DNA of 9,015 nucleotides from Opitutaceae bacterium (GTDB lineage Bacteria; Verrucomicrobiota; Verrucomicrobiia; Opitutales; Opitutaceae): positions 1 through 9,015 of the forward strand of contig JADJZJ010000051.1 in the NCBI GenBank assembly GCA_016715765.1, read 5' to 3'. Every line of letters begins with the position of its first letter. Within the stretch, counting starts at the first letter, position 1. The position numbers and the translations under genes are program-made. A model generated the notes under the pieces. That model did not search any database, was not told the origin of the DNA, and worked only from the letters and a program-made list of their open reading frames with translations. Positions 1-5,039 of the stretch are shown one piece after another.

Positions 1-1451
1 CGACCAGACGACCTCGCTGAGCGCGGTCAGGCGCGGGAAACCGCGGCGTTCGACCACCGGGAAACTGGGGATCTGTTCGCGCCAGATCTGACCCTGGGCG
101 CCGAGGACGCGGGGGTGGTGCGCCGGCTCGAGCGCCTCGGGGATCGGTTCGAAGCTGTAGACCTTGGCGAGAGGGGTCTGGGCCCCGACGCCCCCGCCCT
201 CCTCCTCGGCGCCGCCCTCGGTGTAGTCGAAGTAGGTGTGCGAGGTCGGCGCAATCACGACATCATGTCCGAGACGCGCGGCTTCCACCGCCCATTTGAC
301 GTCGCGCCAGGCCATCATGGTCGCGCCGGGGGCGAGGCCGCCCTCCTGGATCTCGTCCCAGCCCACGAGCCGGCGGCCGCGGGCGGCGAGGAAGTTCTCG
401 ATACGGCGGACGAACCAGCTCTGCAGCTCGTGGCCGTCCTTGAGTCCGTTGGCCGCCATGAAGGCGAGCGTGGACGGCGAACTCTCCCACTGGACCTTCA
501 GCGCCTCGTCGCCGCCGATGTGGATGAACTTGCTCGGGAAAATCTCCAGCACCTCGGTCAGGACGTCGTCGAGGAACTGCAGGGTCGCGGGCTTCGGCGC
601 GTAGGTCTCGGGAAGATGCCCCACCACGGCTGCACCTTGGGATGGTAGCCGGGCGCGTCGGTGCAGCCGAGTTCCGGGTAGGCGGCGAGCGCGGCCGAGC
701 TGTGGCCGGGCATCTCGATCTCGGGCACCACGGTGATGGCGCGTTCCGCGGCGTAGGCCACGACTTCGCGCAACTCCGCCTGCGTGTACCAGCCGCCGTG
801 CGGAATGCCGGGGGTGCCTTCCGGGGCGTCGGGTCGGACCGTCTTCTCGCGCCAGGCGCCGATCTCGGTGAGCTTCGGGTATTTCCTGATCTCGACGCGC
901 CAGCCCTGGTCGTCGACGAGGTGCCAGTGGAAGACGCTGAATTTGTGCAGGGCGAGCAGGTCGATGAACTTCTTCACCTCCGCAACCGGCGAGAAGTGCC
1001 GGCTCACGTCGAGCATGGCGCCGCGCCAGCTGAAGCGCGGCCAGTCCTCGATCTCAACCGCCGGCACGGTCACGCTTCCGCCGTCGGCTCGCCATCCAAA
1101 GCGCTCGAGGTCGGGCGGCAGCAGCTGCCGCAGGGACTGCACGCCATGGAAGACGCCCGCCGAGCCGCCGCCGATGATGGCCACGGTCTGTGCGGTGACG
1201 GTGAGCCGGTAGCCCTCGGCACCAAGCGCGGAGGTAACCGCAGGATCGACCGCAAGGTTCACGGCGTTGCCGCCCGCCGGCGCGCGGTCGGCGACGGGCA
1301 CGCCCAGGAGCCGGGCCGTCTCCGCGGCGGCGAACTTCAGGGCGGCGTCCGCCGGAGCGACCACGACGGTACGTGCCATCAGGGCAAAGGGTGCGCCGCC
1401 GGTGGCGACACAGGAAACCGGGAGCGGGATGATGCTGATCGGATTAGGCAT
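1..1451 (-). CDS. Family GH20 beta-N-acetylhexosaminidase, one frameshift, 3' end outside window
   Basis: Predicted to release terminal N-acetylhexosamine residues from glycans by substrate-assisted retaining catalysis. From 1451 to about 612 the protein shows the GH20 N-terminal alpha/beta domain (residues 5-135) and the start of the barrel, with WRGAMLDVSRHF (142-153), HWHLVDDQGWR (175-185) and VVPEIEMPGH (241-250). After WWGIFP (276-281) the frame breaks. The minus-strand C run at 612-610 has three Cs where four would restore IFPETYAPKP. The other frame then stays open to position 1 and carries the catalytic HIGGDE (Asp-Glu pair at 505-510), later WDEIQEGG, then TYFDYTE, then GAQGQIWRE. 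About 484 residues are visible after correction, nearly the whole catalytic barrel. In-frame TGA codons just upstream, inside the repeat, make ATG 1451 the first possible start. No signal peptide is visible, so the enzyme looks cytosolic. Family assignment is firm. Whether the break is real or an assembly error is undecided. Confidence 0.9.
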
Positions 1452-1462
1452 GGAGAAAATTC

Positions 1463-1607
1463 TTAACCACGGATTTCACGGATTTCACGGATCCAAGCAG
1501 GAAGAACCACTTATTTTCACTTATGTTCACTGATCCCAATCAGTGTTCATAAGTGAGCATCAGTGGTTTTTAGGTTCGTATCCGTGCCATCCGTGTAATC
1601 CGTGGTT
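1463..1607. repeat. Two-layer concentric palindrome of CAC-phased short repeats
   Basis: Fills nearly the whole gap between the peptidase stop (1614) and the hexosaminidase start (1451). Outer arms: 1465-1492 (AACCACGG then two CACGGAT-type units) and 1580-1607, 25 of 28 positions complementary. Inner arms: 1505-1534 (AACCACTT, then CACTTATG and CACTGAT units) and 1539-1568, 25 of 30 complementary, with a four-base loop (CCCA, 1535-1538). Each arm is a tandem array of 9-10 bp units beginning CAC. The outer and inner arms differ in unit sequence (GGATTT against TTATTTT), so they are two related modules nested inside each other. Transcribed from the minus strand it would form a long hairpin and could act as a terminator or processing site. 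No U tract is visible. Confidence 0.85.
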
Positions 1608-1613
1608 CAAAAT

Positions 1614-2324
1614 TCAGAGCCCCAGCAGGCTGCCGTTGCGTTTGAGCCAGCGTTCGGCGTCGCGCCAGTGGGGGCAGACTTCCTCGACGCGGTTCCAGAA
1701 TCGGTTCGAGTGGTTCATCTCCTTCAGGTGCATGAGCTCGTGGTAGATGATGTAGTCGCGCACGAAGTCCGGGGTCTGCACGAGGCGCCAGTTGAGCGAG
1801 ATGGTGCCGTTGGCCGAACACGAGCCCCAGCGCGAACGCTGGTTGCGCACGGACACGAGCTTCACCTCCACGCCGGTCAGCGCGGAGAGTTCCCAGGTGC
1901 GGCCCGGGAGCTCGACCTTGCCGCGCCGGGCGAAATGCGCCTCGAGCGTCGGCCGGAGGTCGCCGTCGAACGACGGTACGCGAAACACATCCGCCGCGAG
2001 GCAAACCTGCGGGCGTTCGGCCTCGGGCAACGTGGCCCGGCGGATCTCCGTCATTTCGCCGCGCCAGAGCACATGGGTGCCGATCACCCACACCTCGGCG
2101 CCGCGCGGCTTCCGCGCCTGACGCGCCCGGGCGCGCTCAAGCCATTCGCGATGCTGCTCCACGAAACGCCGCGCCTCGCGCTCGGAGCCGCGCGACGGGA
2201 TCGTCGCCACGGCCGTGCCATCGCGTTTGAGGGTCAGCCGATAATTGCGCGCGGTAGCGCTGCGCCGGAAGACGAGATTTCCCGCCACCAGTGGTAAACT
2301 GGATGCCGGCGCCAACAACCCCAT
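1614..2324 (-). CDS. YgjP-like (DUF45) zinc metallopeptidase domain protein
   Basis: Member of the YgjP/DUF45 (WLM-related, gluzincin-like) family of putative zinc-dependent peptidases. The C-terminal half contains RSRWGSCS, the NGTISLNW strand, then YHELMHLKEMNHSNRFW. This gives the HExxH zinc and catalytic motif (HELMH) plus the downstream third-ligand histidine in NHS. The N-terminal part is a beta-rich RNYRLTLKRDG segment typical of the family. The reading frame opens at ATG 2366, directly after an in-frame TGA. I prefer the ATG at 2324, which has AGGA four bases upstream (2332-2329). Codons 2366-2325 include ATCAGTGTTCAT (2340-2351), a string that also occurs in the intergenic palindrome at 1539-1550, so they look repeat-derived. 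From 2324 the protein is 236 residues; from 2366 it is 250. It has no signal peptide or membrane segment, so it is likely cytosolic. Substrate unknown. The gene is flanked on both sides by palindromic repeat gaps. Confidence 0.88.
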   Translation of the reverse strand: MGLLAPASSLPLVAGNLVFRRSATARNYRLTLKRDGTAVATIPSRGSEREARRFVEQHREWLERARARQARKPRGAEVWVIGTHVLWRGEMTEIRRATLPEAERPQVCLAADVFRVPSFDGDLRPTLEAHFARRGKVELPGRTWELSALTGVEVKLVSVRNQRSRWGSCSANGTISLNWRLVQTPDFVRDYIIYHELMHLKEMNHSNRFWNRVEEVCPHWRDAERWLKRNGSLLGL

Positions 2325-2371
2325 CAGTTCCTGCTGCCCATCAGTGTTCATCACGTCGTTACCCATTCAGC

Positions 2372-2404
2372 TTAACCACGAATGAACACGAAAAGACACG
2401 AAGG
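2372..2404. repeat. Unpaired CAC-phased repeat arm
   Basis: Reads TTAACCACGAATGAACACG, then AAAAGACACGAAGG. It has the same opening (TTAACCAC) and the same 10-bp CAC spacing as the arms of the neighbouring palindromes, but a third unit sequence (CACGAAnnnn). No complementary partner is visible on the other side of the 2420-2735 palindrome, where the phosphatidyltransferase coding sequence begins directly. It lies just upstream of the peptidase gene and may be a half-element left after loss or truncation of its other arm. Confidence 0.7.
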
Positions 2405-2620
2405 AAATGCGTCGGATTTTTAACCACGGATTGCACGGATTTCACGGATCAGGCGGATATAGCTTCAAGGGATGGCCACAGAGGCACAGGAGGCACATAA
2501 GGATCCTGTCCATTACACTGGAGCAAACGAAGAGAACGGATGCATTGATCCAATCTCTGCTTTCTCTGCTACCTCCTGTTAAAATTCGGTCCCTTTTGTG
2601 CCTTCTGTGCCTCTTGTGCC

Positions 2621-2648
2621 TGCCCGCCGTAGCCTTGGCGAAGGTGGG
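2621..2648. repeat. 28-bp quasi-palindromic element, copy 1
   Basis: Begins TGCCCGCCGTAGCC and ends GGCGAAGGTGGG. It matches the copy at 4986-5013 at 26 of 28 positions. The ends are partly self-complementary (CCGCC/GGTGG) around a GCC-TT-GGC centre. It sits directly against the right middle arm (2591-2620) of the palindrome, where no matching sequence exists on the left side, so it appears added to that structure. Confidence 0.75.
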
Positions 2649-2693
2649 GCCAACCTACAACGCCCCATCCGCCTGATCCGTGTCATCCGTGCC

Positions 2694-2721
2694 TGCCCTC
2701 CATAGGCTTGGCGACGGAGGG
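2694..2721. repeat. 28-bp quasi-palindromic element, copy 2, inside a palindrome arm
   Basis: Begins TGCCCTCCATAGGC and ends GGCGACGGAGGG. It matches the 4986-5013 copy at 23 of 28 positions and has perfect six-base ends (CCCTCC/GGAGGG). It splits the right outer arm of the 2420-2735 palindrome between AATCCGTGGTTAA (2723-2735) and the units ending at 2691. The left arm is continuous except for one base at 2433, so this copy looks inserted. Confidence 0.75.
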
Positions 2722-2736
2722 AAATCCGTGGTTAAG

Positions 2737-3315
2737 TCAGTTTTCCCGCGGCTGTGATTGGCGCTGACGCCAGGCGTGCCAGATCGTGGGCATCTCGCCG
2801 CGGTGGTGGGGAATCAGCATCGCGATCGCGATCTCCTCGATCCCTGCCATCACCTGCAGAGCGATGGCGGCGTGGAACGGCCAGGTCGCCCATTCGGCGA
2901 GCAGCGGCACGAGCGAAATGGCGCACGCCACGGCAAAGCCCTTCGACGCCCAGGTATGATAACAGGGCGCCCGTCCGAGCCGGACAAAACCGTAGACAAT
3001 GACCGCGAAAAAAGCCCCGAGCGCGGCAAACACCCACGGCAGCTCGCGGCGCATGATGTCCGGCCAGAGCAGCGCGATGCCGGCGATGCCGATGAGCATG
3101 GTCACGTAGTCGGCGGCGCTGTCGAGCTTGCGGCCAAAATCGCTCTCGGCCTTCAGGCGTCGCGCGAGATAGCCGTCAACGGCATCAGTGAGCAGCCCGG
3201 CCGCCAGGCAGCCGACAAACCACGGCCGCGATCCCGCCACCGCCGCCATCAACGCCGCGGGCGCCAGCAGAATGCGCAGGGCGCTGAGCGCATTGGGCAG
3301 GAGGGATCGGTGCAT
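2737..3315 (-). CDS. CDP-alcohol phosphatidyltransferase family membrane protein
   Basis: Transfers a phosphatidyl (or similar) group from a CDP-linked donor to an alcohol acceptor, with release of CMP, in the inner membrane; a phospholipid head-group step. The 192-residue protein carries the complete signature D-x2-DG-x2-AR-x8-G-x3-D-x3-D at D44, D47, G48, A51, R52, G61, D65 and D69, the metal- and CDP-binding residues of the family. It is preceded by NALSALRILLAPAAL (8-22), matching the N-terminal Asn/Leu/Arg region of PgsA-like enzymes. About five or six hydrophobic segments can be seen. ATG 3315 was chosen because it lies directly before this N terminus, 11 bases after the stop of the phosphoesterase. 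The frame is open further upstream, but that stretch is an out-of-frame shadow of the phosphoesterase. The acceptor (glycerol phosphate, inositol phosphate or other) cannot be told from sequence. The stop codon lies one base from the end of a palindromic repeat. Confidence 0.9.
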   Translation of the reverse strand: MHRSLLPNALSALRILLAPAALMAAVAGSRPWFVGCLAAGLLTDAVDGYLARRLKAESDFGRKLDSAADYVTMLIGIAGIALLWPDIMRRELPWVFAALGAFFAVIVYGFVRLGRAPCYHTWASKGFAVACAISLVPLLAEWATWPFHAAIALQVMAGIEEIAIAMLIPHHRGEMPTIWHAWRQRQSQPREN

Positions 3316-3326
3316 GGCGGGGGAAC

Positions 3327-3760
3327 TCACATCTTCACGAGGGTCCAGGAAGTGATTTTCCCGCGCGCCACCTCGAGCCAGGCATAGCTGGCCGGGCACC
3401 CGCGCGGCCGCGTGATGCAGCCGGGATTGAGCCAGCGCACCCCGTGGAGCATCTCGTCCCGGGGCACATGCGTGTGTCCGTGCAGTACGGCGTGCACTCC
3501 CCCGGCGCATGGGGCGGCGGAATGTGGGTGAGGTGAAACCTGACCCCCGCGCGCTCCAACTCGCGCGTCATCGGCCAGCCCGGATTGGCATCGCAGTTGC
3601 CCTGCACGACGAAGAGCGGCCGGCCCAGCGCCTCCAGTTCCAGCAGCACCGTGGGATCGCACACATCGCCGAGATGCCAGATCTCATCCGCCGCCGCCAG
3701 CCGGGCCGGCAGGGCTGGCGGCATCCGGTCGTGGGTGTCGGAAAGCACGGCGATGCGCAT
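3327..3760 (-). CDS. YfcE/MJ0936-like metallophosphoesterase, one frameshift
   Basis: Small calcineurin-like phosphodiesterase with a two-metal active site. The first frame reads MRIAVLSDTHDR (DTH, residues 8-10), then HLGDVCD (29-35), VVQGNCD (51-57) and HLTHIPPPHAPG (76-87). These are the DxH, GDxxD, GNxD and late-His motifs. The frame then breaks in the C run at 3499-3503 (minus strand GGGGG). Adding one G joins it to GVHAVLHGHTHVPRDEM and LNPGCITRPRG, supplying the GHTH metal motif and the family's NPG segment, and it ends at TGA 3327. The restored protein is 144 residues, short but plausible for MJ0936-type enzymes. ATG 3760 lies 17 bases after the propeller gene's stop, and the phosphatidyltransferase follows 11 bases downstream, so the three are probably co-transcribed. 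As written, the frame ends without GHTH and would be inactive. A sequencing error in the homopolymer is the simplest explanation. Physiological substrate unknown. Confidence 0.85.
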
Positions 3761-3777
3761 CGCGACACGGTGGAGAC

Positions 3778-4827
3778 TCAGCCGGCCAATGGCAACCAGC
3801 TCAGCGCATAAACCGCCGCGGCACCATCGGTCAGCCGGCGCGGGGCGCGGGAGCCGTCCGCCGGCACGATGAAGAGTTGCGGACGCGGACCCGCCAAGGC
3901 CGCGTAGGCCAGCCAGCGCCCATCCGGACTCCAATGGACTCGTCCACCGTCACCGGCCGGCGGGGTGAGCCGGCGCACTTCGCCGCCATCAATGGCCACG
4001 GTGCATACCGTGGCGCCGGCGGCCGCGTCCCGCGACACGAAGGCCACGCGCGCGCCGTCCGGCGCGATGGCGGGAAAATCCGTCGAACCATGCCGGTCCT
4101 GCCGCGACAGGAAAAACTCCACCTGCACCTTGTCCGCCAGCCTGGTCAATCCCGTGCCGTCTGGCGCGATGCGATACAGCCCGCCATCGCGACGGATGAA
4201 AATGATGGCCTGTCCGTCCGGCGTGAATTGCGGCGCGTAGCAGTCCGGATGCTCCGGCGTCAGGACCCTCGGCGCCCCACCCGCCGTGTCCACCAGTGCG
4301 AGCCGGTAACCCTGCGCCGGGCCGGAAAACACCACGCGCCCGGCGGTGGCATCCGGGCTGGCCATGTAGGCGTGGCCGTACTCCGGCGCCAGCACGCGCG
4401 CGCCGCCGCCATCGGCCTGCGCGAGGGCCACCCGGCCGGTGCCGCCATCATGCATCGTGTAGGTCAGGGACCGGCCGTCCGACGACAACGCGGCGCCAAA
4501 CGCGCTCGCCCGCCCGTACTCCGGCCCAGGCGGTGGCGCGATGGTCATGAGGCCGCTGCCGTCGGGTCGCACCCTGCAGATGCGCCAGCGTCCGTCCACG
4601 GCGGTCTGGAAATAAATCCAGCGTCCGTCGGGACTGCCCACGGGAAATTCCGCCCGCTCGCCCGGGAGATCGAGCCGCCGATCGCCGCTGCCATCCGGTG
4701 CGATGATCCGGATATGGCTGCGCACCGGTGAGGTTTCCACCCCGCCCGGCACATCGCGGGAGAAATATTCTCCGTCCCATTCGCGCAGGGAATAAACCAG
4801 GACGCCCTCGGGGTTCGGTGCAGCCAT
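3778..4827 (-). CDS. TolB/WD40-like (PD40) beta-propeller protein
   Basis: About 349 residues made almost entirely of TolB-like propeller blades. Repeated pairs of strands carry APDGSG-type turns followed by SPDGRW-type turns: IIAPDGSGDRRL, GSPDGRWIYF, VRPDGSGLMTI, LSSDGRSLTY, FTPDGQAIIF, IAPDGTGLTRL, IAPDGARVAF, WSPDGRWLAY, VPADGSRAPRRL. I count about six blades, with the last strand (YALSWLPLAG) closing the ring. No signal peptide is visible, unlike periplasmic TolB, and no catalytic domain is attached, so a cytosolic binding or scaffold role is possible. Distant oligogalacturonate-lyase-like propellers are an alternative that cannot be excluded. Start choice: ATG 4827 lies directly before the first strand (GVLVYSLREWDGEYF). 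A GTG at 4854 in the same frame would add nine residues. Neither has a clear ribosome binding site. It heads the cluster with the phosphoesterase and phosphatidyltransferase. Precise function not recognised. Confidence 0.8.
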   Translation of the reverse strand: MAAPNPEGVLVYSLREWDGEYFSRDVPGGVETSPVRSHIRIIAPDGSGDRRLDLPGERAEFPVGSPDGRWIYFQTAVDGRWRICRVRPDGSGLMTIAPPPGPEYGRASAFGAALSSDGRSLTYTMHDGGTGRVALAQADGGGARVLAPEYGHAYMASPDATAGRVVFSGPAQGYRLALVDTAGGAPRVLTPEHPDCYAPQFTPDGQAIIFIRRDGGLYRIAPDGTGLTRLADKVQVEFFLSRQDRHGSTDFPAIAPDGARVAFVSRDAAAGATVCTVAIDGGEVRRLTPPAGDGGRVHWSPDGRWLAYAALAGPRPQLFIVPADGSRAPRRLTDGAAAVYALSWLPLAG

Positions 4828-4912
4828 GCCCGCATGCTGCGGCGCCGGCCGCACGCGCCAAGCGCGAAACGCGCCGGCGGCGGAGCCGGGATCTGCCCTG
4901 CCGACATCAAGT

Positions 4913-4935
4913 AGTGCCGGTCTTCAGCCGGCACT
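4913..4935. terminator. Perfect 8-bp hairpin between the TRAP operon and the propeller gene
   Basis: AGTGCCGG (4913-4920) and CCGGCACT (4928-4935) are exact complements around a seven-base loop, TCTTCAG. It lies in the gap after the TRAP operon and before the propeller gene, a sensible place for a transcription terminator or mRNA-stabilising stem. There is no T run after it on the minus strand, so a classical intrinsic terminator is not supported. It could equally be another repeat family. Confidence 0.45.
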
Positions 4936-4985
4936 GGTTCGGCCGCGTCAGCATGCCAGCGCTGCGATCCCGGCGCGGGCTACCG

Positions 4986-5013
4986 TGCCCGCCGTAGCCT
5001 CGGCGAAGGAGGG
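4986..5013. repeat. 28-bp quasi-palindromic element, copy 3
   Basis: Begins TGCCCGCCGTAGCC and ends GGCGAAGGAGGG. It lies 26 bases downstream (minus-strand sense) of the permease stop at 5040, away from the CAC-phased repeats. This shows the element is a separate family and not part of them. No open frame or target duplication is evident. Confidence 0.75.
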
Positions 5014-5039
5014 AAGCACCGCGCTACGACGACACCACT

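Larger units (their letters stand above)
2420..2735. repeat. Multi-layer concentric palindrome, interrupted by 28-bp elements
   Basis: Fills the gap between the phosphatidyltransferase stop (2737) and the peptidase start. Outer arms: 2420-2458 pairs with 2667-2691 plus 2723-2735, mismatched at only about two positions apart from a 31-base interruption (2692-2722) in the right arm. Middle arms: 2474-2502 (GAGGCACAGGAGGCACATAAGG region) pairs with 2591-2620, about 22 of 24 core positions. Inner arms: 2513-2541 and 2553-2582 (AGCAGAGAAAGCAGAGAT on the minus strand) pair only loosely, so I regard this layer as degenerate. Each layer is a different tandem array with a period of about 9. The outer unit (CACGGATTT) is the same as in the 1463-1607 palindrome. 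Short plus-strand frames here (translations with NHGLHGFHG) come from the repeat units and are not genes. Confidence 0.82.
4828..5039. other. Non-coding gap between TRAP operon and propeller cluster
   Basis: About 210 bases with no convincing gene on either strand. It contains the hairpin at 4913-4935 and the 28-bp element at 4986-5013. Between and around them are GC-rich stretches such as GCGATCCCGGCGCGGGCTAC (4965-4984) and CCGCGCTAC (5019-5027). These look like further fragments of dispersed repeats, but I cannot define their borders. No clear promoter hexamers were found for the propeller gene. Confidence 0.5.

Noticed and set aside
1267..1533. Plus-strand open frame ending in NHGFHGFHGS
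   Set aside because: Antisense to the hexosaminidase and then running through the repeat units; an artefact of high GC and the repeat.
2407..2676. Plus-strand open frame of 89 codons with NHGLHGFHG and a leucine-cysteine-rich run
   Set aside because: It is translated repeat DNA: its motifs come directly from the CACGGATTT and TTGTGCCT units, and it has no family resemblance.
1463..2735. CRISPR array reading of the repeats
   Set aside because: Units are 9-10 bp, contiguous, inverted and without unique spacers of 30 or so bases; no cas gene is present.
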